64,000 nt of DNA from Bacteroidota bacterium. Lineage in GTDB: Bacteria > Bacteroidota > Bacteroidia > UKL13-3. The stretch lies in contig JAIYAT010000035.1 of NCBI GenBank assembly GCA_027488905.1, positions 310,001-374,000 of the forward strand. The letters are read 5' to 3'. Both the position numbers and the translations under genes were made by a program. The notes beneath the pieces were generated by a model, which was given only the letters and a program-made list of their open reading frames with translations, was not told where the DNA came from and did no database searches. Shown here one piece after another: positions 37,149-46,277 of the stretch; positions within the stretch are counted from its first letter, which is position 1; each line of letters begins with the position of its first letter.

Positions 37149-38537
37149 ATGGGGAAACGTTTCCATAAAAACTCACTGTACATTCTCATCCTAAGATCCT
37201 CCATTTTGGTGATGGATCTGATAGGTATTAACCTAATTTTTGAGTTAATGCTTTGGATGTTTGATTTTTCAAGTAGTTCATTAAAAAATGAAACTTCATT
37301 ACCCTTAGTTCATCTAATTTTATCACTAACTTGGTTTATTCCTTCCATGTATTTTAAAACATATGAAGGAAATTTAAAAATTGCATACAATTTAAAAAAC
37401 TCTGTTTATCAATTATTTGTACATATTTTAGTTTTGATCCTAATCTCAAAGTTGTTTGGATTAGACTTTTTTGATTATTTATTTTTTAGTTACTACTCTT
37501 TAATATCAATAGCATATTTGCCATTTAGCAGATATGCTATTGCTTTTTATTTAAACAGGATTGATAATCTGATTCCAATTAGAAAAAGGGTAACTATTAT
37601 TGGAACCAAACCACTTATTACTCAGTTAAAAGGTTTTCTAGAGGCAGAACATTCTGGATATAGATTACTTAAATTGAATTTTCCAAAAACAGAAGGTGAA
37701 ACAAAACTAGCCTATTTAATTAAGGCAATAGAAAAGGCCAAGGACGCTAATATTAGCAATATTTACTCCTTTATAAATTTGGAAAATGATGCAGATATCA
37801 ATGCTGTTGTTTCCTTATCTGAAAAGTATTTTATTCGTTTTAGGTTTATTAAGGATTTTACAAGTCAGACCTCAAAGGGTATAGTTATTAATAGCGAAGC
37901 TGATATTCCATTAGTAGAAAATATAAAAATTCCCCTAGAAGAATTAGACAATAGAATAAGAAAACGTCTCTTTGATATTATTTTGAGTTTGTTAGTGGTT
38001 GTATTTATTCTATCCTGGTTTTGGCCAATTATGGCACTTATTATAAAGTTAGACTCAAGGGGTCCTGTTTTGTTTAAACAGAAAAGGACTGGAAGAAACA
38101 ACCAACCTTTTGTGTGCTATAAATTTAGAACAATGTGTTTGAACACTACTTCAGACACTCAACAAGCTGTTCCAAATGATCACAGATTTACAAGAGTTGG
38201 CAAAATATTAAGGCAAACAAATTTAGATGAATTACCTCAGTTTATAAATGTACTTAAAGGAGATATGAGCATTATCGGACCACGACCGCACATGTTAACC
38301 CAAACTAGTCATTATGAAGGGATTGTTGAATCTTACACGAAAAGACATTTCATTAAACCTGGTATCAGTGGTTGGGCTCAAATAAATGGCCTAAGAGGGA
38401 ATTTAGATAAGAGATTAATGGAAGTTCGGGTACAATATGATTTAGATTATATTAGAAATTGGAACCTTTGGGTTGATCTTGATATTGTCATTAAAACGAT
38501 AATTCTAACTATTACTGGAGACGAAAATGCCTACTAA
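37149..38537 (+). CDS. WcaJ-type polyprenyl-phosphate sugar-1-phosphate transferase
   Basis: The protein has 462 residues. Four to five N-terminal membrane helices and a Rossmann-like middle part (CoA_binding_3 type, about 140-250) precede the C-terminal sugar transferase domain from KRLFDIILSLLVVVF near residue 274. Signature motifs are KFRTMCLNT near 325, DELPQFINVLKGDMSIIGPRP near 360 and the GISGWAQINGLRG segment. It starts repeat-unit assembly by placing a hexose-1-phosphate on undecaprenyl phosphate. It is preceded by a 121-bp gap and overlaps the TonB receptor frame by 11 bp. Confidence 0.92.
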   Translation: MGKRFHKNSLYILILRSSILVMDLIGINLIFELMLWMFDFSSSSLKNETSLPLVHLILSLTWFIPSMYFKTYEGNLKIAYNLKNSVYQLFVHILVLILISKLFGLDFFDYLFFSYYSLISIAYLPFSRYAIAFYLNRIDNLIPIRKRVTIIGTKPLITQLKGFLEAEHSGYRLLKLNFPKTEGETKLAYLIKAIEKAKDANISNIYSFINLENDADINAVVSLSEKYFIRFRFIKDFTSQTSKGIVINSEADIPLVENIKIPLEELDNRIRKRLFDIILSLLVVVFILSWFWPIMALIIKLDSRGPVLFKQKRTGRNNQPFVCYKFRTMCLNTTSDTQQAVPNDHRFTRVGKILRQTNLDELPQFINVLKGDMSIIGPRPHMLTQTSHYEGIVESYTKRHFIKPGISGWAQINGLRGNLDKRLMEVRVQYDLDYIRNWNLWVDLDIVIKTIILTITGDENAY

Positions 38538-41409
38538 AAATTATAAATACTCAATAAAATATATAATGAGAATCGCTATTATCAATTTAATCATATTAAT
38601 TGGGTTGTTTATAAATCCCTTATCTGTGAACTCACAGGATCTAGGAAAAATAAAAGGAAAGGTTGTTTCTGATAAAGGTGAAGAATTAATAGGGGCAATT
38701 GTTTCAATAGAAGGAACTACAAAGGGTGCGTCAACAGATTTTAATGGTGAGTATATAATTAACTCTATTCCTGTTGGCCCCTATAAAATTAACTGTAGAT
38801 ATGTTGGTTTTGAAAGTAAATCTGAAAATGTGGTAATTAAAAAAGGTGAAATTACTATTTTGAACTTTGTACTTGGTGAGAAAAGAAATGTGATGGAGGA
38901 AGTTAAAATTACAGCTAAAGCAAAGAAAGAGAATGTAAGCGCCTTGTTAATTCTTCAAAAAAATTCAGTATCAGTAAGCGATGGTATCTCATCAGAATCA
39001 ATTAGAAAAAGTCCAGATAAGGCAACAAGTGATGTAATTAAAAGGATAAGTGGAGCAAGTATTCAGGATAATAAATTTGCCATTATTAGGGGATTGAATG
39101 AGCGTTATAATAGTGCATTTATTAATTCTGCCCCCCTACCAAGCTCTGAAACAGATAGGAAAGCATTTGCATTTGATATTTTTCCATCTAATATGCTTGA
39201 AAACCTTATCATTTATAAAACTGCAACACCTGATCAAACTGGAGAATTTGGTGGTGGGATAATTAGTGTAAATACTAAAGGAATTCCAGATGAAAACTTT
39301 AATTCTATAAATATCAGTTTAGGTTACAACACCTTAACAACTTTCAAAGACAAAACCACTTACAAGGGGGGAAAGTGGGATTGGTTGGGATTTGATGATG
39401 GCACAAGAGGTGTTCCAGAGGGTTTGCCTGGCTTAAATGAATGGCCAGCTTCGAGGGATGAAAAGGCAGAGTTGGCAAAAAAAGTACCTAATGATTGGGG
39501 AACTTATAATAATAAAATCTTTTTACCTTCAGGTAGTTTGCAATTTACCATGGGAAGAGTTTATAAAAAAAATGAGGTAGATAAATTTGGGTTTTTGTTT
39601 TCTTTGACTTATAGTAACTCACCAACAAGGTTTACTCAGAAATTATTTGACTTTGACGAGGCTGCAAATTTTCAATTACAAACCGACTTAAACGATGATA
39701 ATTTTGTAGACAGAATATTGGGTGGAAGTATGTTAAATTTTTCCTATAAACCAAGCAATAAATCTACCATAAGTTTCAAAAACATATTTAGTATAAATAC
39801 AGAAAATAGAGTTGTAACAAGAATCGGAGGGTTTAATTTGAACCAATTAGAACCTTTAAATACAAGAAGTAACCTATATTGGTTTACCTCAAATGTTATT
39901 TTGTCAAATCAAATACAAGGTGACCATTTTTTATCAAAGACAAAAACTAAACTCAATTGGGTCGTTTCAAATAGTTATGTTCAAAGATTGATGCCAGGCA
40001 TGCGTCGTTTGCTTTATTCTCAAGTGGAAGGGCAGCCAAGTATTGCCAATATTGCAACCAACGCGGATTTTTCACCTTCCACTGGCGGTACCTTTTTGAA
40101 TACTACCAATAATGAGAACATCAGGAGTGCACAAATTGACTTGTCTGAAAATATTGATTTTAGTAAGCGTTTTAAAAATGCTGTAAAGATTGGATTTTCT
40201 GTTCAAAAACGTGAACGCGACTTCAGGGCACGTAAAATGAATTTTGCTAAAATACAACAAGCAGGAGGAGGTATTGAGTTTGATGATTCTTTGTTAATCC
40301 TCGGTGATCGTGAAATTTTTGATCCTTCCAATATGGGAATTCAACCAAATGGTAAAGGTGGATTTATGCTAGAGCAAATTGTAAATCCATATGATAAATA
40401 TGATGCTTCTTCATTTACCTATGCAAGGTATTTGATGGTTGATACCAAAGTTGGAAATATGTTTAGGGCAATTTATGGCTTAAGATTAGAATCATTTTAC
40501 ATGAATTTACAATCCACCCGAGATGATAGATCTCCTGTGGATGTAAATACTTTGGTCGTAGATTATCTTCCTTCTTTAAACATCATACAATCCTTAAATG
40601 AAAAGCAAAATTTAAGGTTCTCTTATTCAAAAACACTAAATAGACCTGAGTTTAGAGAACTTGCCCCTTTTGTATTTTATGATTTTACAAATAGGTTTAC
40701 CTATTCTGGAAATGATACCATTCAAAGGTGTGTTATCCATAATTTAGATTTAAGGTACGAATTGTTTCCAGGGAAAAATCAAATTTTATCAGGTAGTGTG
40801 TTTTATAAAAGTTTTATCAATCCAATTGAGCAAAGGAGTAATCCAAACGCAGCTAGAGAGGTAACCTATGTAAACGCTGAAAAAGCTGAAAACTATGGAG
40901 TAGAATTTGAATTTAGGGCACTTTTATCAAGCTTACTTAAAAGCGATACAATTTCATGGTTGGATTATTTAACTGTGTATTCTAATTTGGCAATCATCAA
41001 TTCAAAGGTAATTCTATCCGAAAAAAACAAAGCAATAGAGGCGGATAGAAGACTACAAGGGCAATCTAATTATGTATTTAATGCTGGAATTCAATATCAA
41101 GATTTTAAATCTGGTTTTTCAGCAACACTAAGTGCTAACCGTGTTGGAGATAGAATTTCAATCGTTGGTAATGTTATTGAACCAGACTTATGGGAAAAAG
41201 GGAGAACTGTCATCGATTTGCAGATTGGTAAAAACTTTTTCAAAAATAAACTTGATGTAAGGTTAAATATAAAAGATTTATTAATCCAGGATCAGGTATT
41301 TTATAATGATATGGATAAAAATCAGAAGTATAATGCTGATAAAGATTATATTATCATTTCTAGAAATTTTGGTAATGAAATTTCAATTAGTGCTACTCTC
41401 AAGTTCTAG
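38527..41409 (+). CDS. TonB-dependent outer membrane receptor
   Basis: The receptor has 960 residues. A signal sequence (from MRIAIINLIILIGLF to NSQ) is followed by a carboxypeptidase-D regulatory-like domain (GKIKGKVVSDKGEELIGAIV, about 40-120). The plug domain has SPDKATSDVIKRISGASIQDN and IIRGLNERYNS near 170-200, and a 22-strand-type barrel ends in an aromatic-poor ISATLKF. An ATG at 38566 would give a more usual signal peptide and remove the overlap with the upstream gene, so the true start may be there. It imports an unidentified nutrient using TonB energy. The T9SS protein downstream may be its partner. Confidence 0.9.
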   Translation: MPTKNYKYSIKYIMRIAIINLIILIGLFINPLSVNSQDLGKIKGKVVSDKGEELIGAIVSIEGTTKGASTDFNGEYIINSIPVGPYKINCRYVGFESKSENVVIKKGEITILNFVLGEKRNVMEEVKITAKAKKENVSALLILQKNSVSVSDGISSESIRKSPDKATSDVIKRISGASIQDNKFAIIRGLNERYNSAFINSAPLPSSETDRKAFAFDIFPSNMLENLIIYKTATPDQTGEFGGGIISVNTKGIPDENFNSINISLGYNTLTTFKDKTTYKGGKWDWLGFDDGTRGVPEGLPGLNEWPASRDEKAELAKKVPNDWGTYNNKIFLPSGSLQFTMGRVYKKNEVDKFGFLFSLTYSNSPTRFTQKLFDFDEAANFQLQTDLNDDNFVDRILGGSMLNFSYKPSNKSTISFKNIFSINTENRVVTRIGGFNLNQLEPLNTRSNLYWFTSNVILSNQIQGDHFLSKTKTKLNWVVSNSYVQRLMPGMRRLLYSQVEGQPSIANIATNADFSPSTGGTFLNTTNNENIRSAQIDLSENIDFSKRFKNAVKIGFSVQKRERDFRARKMNFAKIQQAGGGIEFDDSLLILGDREIFDPSNMGIQPNGKGGFMLEQIVNPYDKYDASSFTYARYLMVDTKVGNMFRAIYGLRLESFYMNLQSTRDDRSPVDVNTLVVDYLPSLNIIQSLNEKQNLRFSYSKTLNRPEFRELAPFVFYDFTNRFTYSGNDTIQRCVIHNLDLRYELFPGKNQILSGSVFYKSFINPIEQRSNPNAAREVTYVNAEKAENYGVEFEFRALLSSLLKSDTISWLDYLTVYSNLAIINSKVILSEKNKAIEADRRLQGQSNYVFNAGIQYQDFKSGFSATLSANRVGDRISIVGNVIEPDLWEKGRTVIDLQIGKNFFKNKLDVRLNIKDLLIQDQVFYNDMDKNQKYNADKDYIIISRNFGNEISISATLKF

Positions 41410-41428
41410 CAAGTAGTTCCTTAACCTA

Positions 41429-41444
41429 AACTTAAATTTAAGTT
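41429..41444. promoter_or_regulatory. Perfect 16-bp palindrome before the T9SS protein gene
   Basis: AACTTAAATTTAAGTT is identical to its reverse complement. It lies 20 bp after the TonB receptor stop and about 64 bp before the next ATG. It could be an operator or a weak terminator hairpin; the AT-rich sequence makes chance symmetry possible. Confidence 0.35.
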
Positions 41445-41507
41445 AACTTCAATCTTTTTTAGAGGTAATCTTGGGAGCTTTTATTTGAAGTACATTCAAA
41501 TAAAAAA

Positions 41508-44500
41508 ATGAAAAAAATCTCAACTTTATTATTTGCACTTATGCTAACGGTGTTAGTATTTGCGCAAACACGCACACTACAGCCTGTTACATACAGGGGT
41601 GCATTCGAACCTAATGCAGCTAGATGGACTGATGGCTGGACAAATTTTTCTCCAAATGCAGTTAAGTATGATTCAATTCAAACTGCTAGAGGTGTAATTC
41701 AAGTCTCTACTTCTATCACTAAAAACACAACTTGGTTAGCCAGTAAGGTTTATCAGTTAAATGGCCCTATTTATGTTAAAAACGGTTTCACATTAACCAT
41801 TCAACCTGGATGTGTTATCAGAGGTAATTCGAACGTTTCAAATTCATGTTTAATTGTATCAAGAGGTGGTAAAATTAATGCAGTCGGTACTTCTAGCAAT
41901 CCAATTGTTTTTACTTCTTCAAAAGCAGATGGACAAAGAAACCTTGGTGATTGGGGTGGTGTAATTATCTTAGGTAAAGCAAAAATCAACGCTGTTGGTG
42001 GCGTTTCAAATATCGAAGGTTTAGCTGCATCTTCAGATAATGAATTTGGAGGAACAGATGACGAAGATAATTCAGGTTCTTTCGCTTATTGTAGAATTGA
42101 GTTCGGTGGATATATTTTCTCACCAGACAAAGAAATCAATGGTTTAACTATGGGTGGTGTTGGTCGTAAAACTAGAATTGACCACGTACAAACTTCATTT
42201 ATTAATGATGATGCTTTCGAGTGGTTTGGTGGTACTGTAAATTGTTCTCATTTAGTTGCTTACCAAAATTTAGATGATGATTTGGATACTGATTTTGGAT
42301 ATAGCGGAACTGTTCAGTTTGCTTTAGTGGTGAGAAATAAAATTTATTTTGATCCTTCTAATAATTCAACTTCGGAAGGTTTTGAGTCTGATAATGACCC
42401 AGATGGAACAAGCAATTCAATCACGCCAAGAACAAATGCTATTTTTTCTAACATTACTTTAGTTGGTCCTTACAGAAACGACACAACTTCTATTAGTTCT
42501 AAATTTCAAAGAGCATTGCGTATTCGTAGAGCATCTAATCTAAGAGTAGTTAATTCTGTATTTACAGATTTTCCTAATGGTTTGCATTTTGATGGAGATC
42601 GTGCTGCAGAAAACTCAATTGCAACTGACCCTAATGGTGCAAGCGCTGCTTGCCGTTATAATGTTTTTGCAACTATAAAAAATAAGAGTGGTGCCACGCC
42701 ATCAGCTTCGAGAAGACCAATTCAAACTAACAGCAGATACACTGCATTAATTGGTACAATATCGGCAACAAAATTAGATTCATTATTTGATGCTTGGAAT
42801 AATACAGACTTTGGTTATAACTCAAATGGATTATTTGCTGATAATATTACTTCATCAAATTTTGACATGGATTACCGTCCAGGTGCAAGTTCTCCTTTAG
42901 CTACTGGCGCAAACTTTACAGATGCTTTCATCGAGCCTCGCACTAGAATTGGTTTAGGTGCGGTAAATATTAACCAAGATACAATTGAAATTGGAAATAT
43001 TTCATCTGCAACTGCAGTTGTTTTAACTGTAGGTTCAATTGCAAACGCTGATTCTTACAACTGGACTGTACCAGCTGGAGTTACCATTGTAAGCGGTCAA
43101 GGTACCCAAACCTTAACAGTTAACTTTAATGATCCAGCTAAATTTGCTACAACTATTGCAAAACCAGCTAAAATCTATTGCCAAGCAAGTAATAATGCTT
43201 CTTTAACATTATCTACTAGAGATTCAGTTCGTATTGCTAAAACTAGACCTGGATTTTCAATTCTTGCCTTAACTTCAAATGCAAATAACAATTTAGCTGA
43301 TGGTTTCTGGACTTCAACTGCTACAGCTTCTGCAGCTTCTCAAAGAATAGTTAATGTTGCTAGTACTACAGACCTAAGAGTTGGTGCAGTTGTTAAAATT
43401 ATTCCTGGTACTGGTGCTGGAGCAATTGGAAATAATAATACTGTTGATTCAATCATTAACGGTACTTCATTTAGATTAAGAAGTAACATTACAACAGCTA
43501 TCGTAGCTGGTGTAGTTTTAAAAGCATATTACTTCCCGCAAGGAACTTCTACTGTTTACCGCTCTGGAACTGGTGCTATTGGCACTGCTGCTGGTACATT
43601 AACAATGATAACTGTAGATTCTACAACCAAAGTTAACAATGGTAGTATCAGAGAAGGTATGTTAGTAGTTGTAACTGCTGGAACAGGTGTATTAAGAGCA
43701 GGTACAGTTGTTACTAAAGTTCTAAACAGCACTCAATTCATCATCTCATCAAATCCTACAACTGCATTAAGTAATAATGCAGTAATCTCTGGATATCCAT
43801 TACCAATTAATACATGTCCAATTGCTGTAAGCACAGGTTTAACTTCAGAAGTTGATTTTACAGTTGTTGCACCAACCGCTTCAAACATCCTTGGTTATAG
43901 ATTTGATGCTCCTCCTACTGGTAGAGTTTCTAGAGTTGGTTCAAACCTACAAACTGATTATAAAACTACCCGTTTAGGTTTTGTTTTAACTAGTGCTAAC
44001 AACGTAGGTATGGTATTCGATCCAACCTTTACAAGTGGTACAGTTAAGGTAACTCCATACAACAATGCAGGTGTAGGAAGAGCATTTAGCTTAAGAGTAA
44101 GTAAATTAAATACTGGTATCTTCAAAGTAACTAGCTCTGGAGCAGCAATTAAAAATACAACTGTTGTATATACTGCACAATTATCTAACGGAGATGCTGC
44201 TACTTCATACAAGTGGACTATTCCTGCTAACACAACTGCATTAAGTGGTTCAGTTTCTGGTTTAGTTGTTACAACAACTACTGATACATTATCTTTAGCA
44301 TTCGGCAACTTGTTTAAAGCTGGTAGCTTAAAAGTTGAAGCAGTTAATGCTTGTGGAACTGGAAAAGCTTCATCATTCACATTGAATGGTACTGGTCCTT
44401 TAGCTAAAAATGGTACTTTTGAATTAGCTGAAGAAAATTCAGAAGTTGCATTAGATTATTCATTAAATGTATATCCTAATCCTAGCAATGGTTCATTTAA

Positions 44501-44702
44501 AGTTGCCGTAAACACAGAAAGCACTTCAAATGCAACTGTTACTGTATTGAACCTATTAGGTCAAGTTGTTTACACAACAGAAGTTGAAAATAACAATGGT
44601 TTAATCTACACTGAAATTAACAAAAACTTCGAAAAAGGAGTTTACTTAATCAAAGTTGAGATTGAAAACGAAACTAAAGTTAACAAAATGATTGTTGAAT
44701 AA
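41508..44702 (+). CDS. Large secreted beta-helix protein with T9SS type A sorting domain
   Basis: The protein has 1064 residues. A signal peptide (MKKISTLLFALMLTVLVFA) leads to a region with parallel beta-helix character (about 80-480, including GGKINAVGTSSNPIVFTSSK and DWGGVIILGKAKINAVGG). Repeated Ig/PKD-like beta-sandwich domains rich in Ala/Thr/Ser/Asn follow (about 500-960). It ends in a T9SS type A domain (LNVYPNPSNGSFKVAV then NKMIVE). It is exported through the outer membrane and anchored or released. The codon choice (frequent GCT, ACT, GGT) and a strong terminator suggest an abundant surface protein. Confidence 0.88.
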   Translation: MKKISTLLFALMLTVLVFAQTRTLQPVTYRGAFEPNAARWTDGWTNFSPNAVKYDSIQTARGVIQVSTSITKNTTWLASKVYQLNGPIYVKNGFTLTIQPGCVIRGNSNVSNSCLIVSRGGKINAVGTSSNPIVFTSSKADGQRNLGDWGGVIILGKAKINAVGGVSNIEGLAASSDNEFGGTDDEDNSGSFAYCRIEFGGYIFSPDKEINGLTMGGVGRKTRIDHVQTSFINDDAFEWFGGTVNCSHLVAYQNLDDDLDTDFGYSGTVQFALVVRNKIYFDPSNNSTSEGFESDNDPDGTSNSITPRTNAIFSNITLVGPYRNDTTSISSKFQRALRIRRASNLRVVNSVFTDFPNGLHFDGDRAAENSIATDPNGASAACRYNVFATIKNKSGATPSASRRPIQTNSRYTALIGTISATKLDSLFDAWNNTDFGYNSNGLFADNITSSNFDMDYRPGASSPLATGANFTDAFIEPRTRIGLGAVNINQDTIEIGNISSATAVVLTVGSIANADSYNWTVPAGVTIVSGQGTQTLTVNFNDPAKFATTIAKPAKIYCQASNNASLTLSTRDSVRIAKTRPGFSILALTSNANNNLADGFWTSTATASAASQRIVNVASTTDLRVGAVVKIIPGTGAGAIGNNNTVDSIINGTSFRLRSNITTAIVAGVVLKAYYFPQGTSTVYRSGTGAIGTAAGTLTMITVDSTTKVNNGSIREGMLVVVTAGTGVLRAGTVVTKVLNSTQFIISSNPTTALSNNAVISGYPLPINTCPIAVSTGLTSEVDFTVVAPTASNILGYRFDAPPTGRVSRVGSNLQTDYKTTRLGFVLTSANNVGMVFDPTFTSGTVKVTPYNNAGVGRAFSLRVSKLNTGIFKVTSSGAAIKNTTVVYTAQLSNGDAATSYKWTIPANTTALSGSVSGLVVTTTTDTLSLAFGNLFKAGSLKVEAVNACGTGKASSFTLNGTGPLAKNGTFELAEENSEVALDYSLNVYPNPSNGSFKVAVNTESTSNATVTVLNLLGQVVYTTEVENNNGLIYTEINKNFEKGVYLIKVEIENETKVNKMIVE

Positions 44703-44722
44703 TCATTTTTCAATTCATACTA

Positions 44723-44748
44723 AAAGGCCCGCCATTTGGCGGGCCTTT
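44723..44748 (+). terminator. Strong intrinsic terminator after the T9SS beta-helix gene
   Basis: An 11-bp stem with seven G/C pairs in a row (AAAGGCCCGCC pairing with GGCGGGCCTTT) and a 4-base loop (ATTT) is followed by a T-rich tract. It lies 20 bp after the stop codon and is the most convincing terminator in the window. Confidence 0.92.
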
Positions 44749-44790
44749 TTTGTTTACCAGAAGTTAACATTCAAAACACATATTGCATTA

Positions 44791-45528
44791 ATGAAACATT
44801 TATTGATTTCCCTTTTCCTATTTGCAATTATAATTTCATGCAAAAAAGAAACTGATAAACCTATCGTAAAGGTTCAAAACAAAATCCCAACTTATCCGTG
44901 GCGAATTAAAGAACATTGGATTGATGAAAGCATTTGCAGAAAATATGTTTATACTGTTAATAATCGTATTTCTCAAATCAAGATAAGCCAAAATGATGTG
45001 GAACTTGAGACTATCACTTACTCCTATTCTGGCAATAATGCCATAGTAACAAGTAGTAAAAACAGTAACCAATATTCCTATTACTTAAACCTAAAAGGTT
45101 TGGCAGATAGTTGTGAATTTGTGTTTCCTGGTTATGTTTATAACAAAACCATATTTTTATATGACTCTGAAAATAAAATCATTAGGAAATTAGAATCAGG
45201 CAATGTTGTTTCTTTGCCATTCCAACAAAGAACTGAATATTTTTATGATGGTTTGAACCTAATCAGAGAAAAATTATACCAAGAGGAAAATGAAACAATT
45301 ATTGACTATGAGTATGATAATACACTGGTTAACAAACTTCAAGGGACTGATTTTTTAGAGAAATTCCTAACGGTTCAACCAAAAATGTTAACAAAAGCAA
45401 TTTTTGGAGAAGAGGAAGAAAACACCTATTCCTATGAAATAGAATCAGATTCTGTAATTATACGAATTGATAATTACTCAAATGGCTCATCAAGTACCAA
45501 TAAATATTATTTAGAATCTGTAAAATAA
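44791..45528 (+). CDS. Lipoprotein of unknown function
   Basis: The 245-residue protein has a signal peptide and lipobox (MKHLLISLFLFAIIISC, Cys17). The mature part has repeated Tyr-rich segments (NRISQIKISQNDVELETITY, NAIVTSSKNSNQYSYYL), similar to Bacteroidota lipoproteins with RHS-like/YD-type short strands. I do not recognise the family. An in-frame start upstream at 44692 would run through the terminator and is rejected. It is probably transcribed separately from the T9SS protein. Confidence 0.65.
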   Translation: MKHLLISLFLFAIIISCKKETDKPIVKVQNKIPTYPWRIKEHWIDESICRKYVYTVNNRISQIKISQNDVELETITYSYSGNNAIVTSSKNSNQYSYYLNLKGLADSCEFVFPGYVYNKTIFLYDSENKIIRKLESGNVVSLPFQQRTEYFYDGLNLIREKLYQEENETIIDYEYDNTLVNKLQGTDFLEKFLTVQPKMLTKAIFGEEEENTYSYEIESDSVIIRIDNYSNGSSSTNKYYLESVK

Positions 45529-45587
45529 TAACTAATATTTAATAATTAGAATACAGTTAAACTAGAAATTGCTCCTGATATTTAATT

Positions 45588-46277
45588 ATGTATAAAAAAA
45601 TACTCTTTATTGTTTTAGTGTTCCTCAACCTAAAAGCTTCAGCATTCTCAGTAGCCCCAGCAGATACCACCACGCATAAATTCAATTTAGCCTTTTCTTT
45701 AAACGCTGGTTCAGCTGGCTTGGGCGTTGAATTGCTTTCAAAGCCTTTTAAACAAGTAGGTTTTAGAATTGGTCATTTCACTGGAAAATTTGTAGGCAGA
45801 TACTACACCGTTTTTGAAAATAAAAGTATTTTGGTTGAAGGAAAGTTTGATTATTCTATGACAAACTTATTCATAGACTACTACCCTTTTAAGAAATCTA
45901 CATTTAGAATTACAGCAGGGGCTTCTTTTAACCAAAATAAATATAAAACTATTTTGTCTCCAGATGATGCACAAAAAATTGGATACATATTTTATAGCCC
46001 TGAAAAGTTAGGAAATGTAGTGCTTACTGCCAAAGGAAATGAAATTAGTCCGTATTTGGGATTTGGATTTGGTAATAATGTTCCAAAATACAGGGTTGGC
46101 TTAGCTGTTGATTTAGGTTTGTTTTATCAAGGAAAATCTAAATTTGATGTTGAAGGTAATGGTAGCTTTAAACCCAGCGGAACCTCAGAAAATGAGGCAA
46201 TTTTAGAAGATGCATTTCGTCAATTTGTTGTTTATCCATTTGTAAACTTTAGTTTAAGATTTAGAATAATAAAATGA
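45588..46277 (+). CDS. Small outer-membrane barrel-like protein
   Basis: The protein has 229 residues with a signal peptide (MYKKILFIVLVFLNLKASAF). Alternating strands such as GLGVELLSKPFKQVGFRIGH and FRITAGASFNQNKY, and the terminal VNFSLRFRIIK, suggest an OmpA/OmpW-like beta-barrel of eight strands. It overlaps the lipoprotein gene downstream by 4 bp (ATGA), so the pair is probably co-translated. The role is unknown. Confidence 0.65.
   Translation: MYKKILFIVLVFLNLKASAFSVAPADTTTHKFNLAFSLNAGSAGLGVELLSKPFKQVGFRIGHFTGKFVGRYYTVFENKSILVEGKFDYSMTNLFIDYYPFKKSTFRITAGASFNQNKYKTILSPDDAQKIGYIFYSPEKLGNVVLTAKGNEISPYLGFGFGNNVPKYRVGLAVDLGLFYQGKSKFDVEGNGSFKPSGTSENEAILEDAFRQFVVYPFVNFSLRFRIIK

Noticed and set aside
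43958-44380. 140-codon open frame on the minus strand inside the T9SS beta-helix gene
   Set aside because: It lies opposite a low-complexity Ala/Thr-rich coding region, where stop-free antisense frames are common. Its peptide has no recognisable motif, and the plus-strand gene is well supported.
44692-44790. Upstream extension of the lipoprotein frame at 44791
   Set aside because: It would run through the terminator hairpin at 44723-44748 and hide the lipobox signal peptide.
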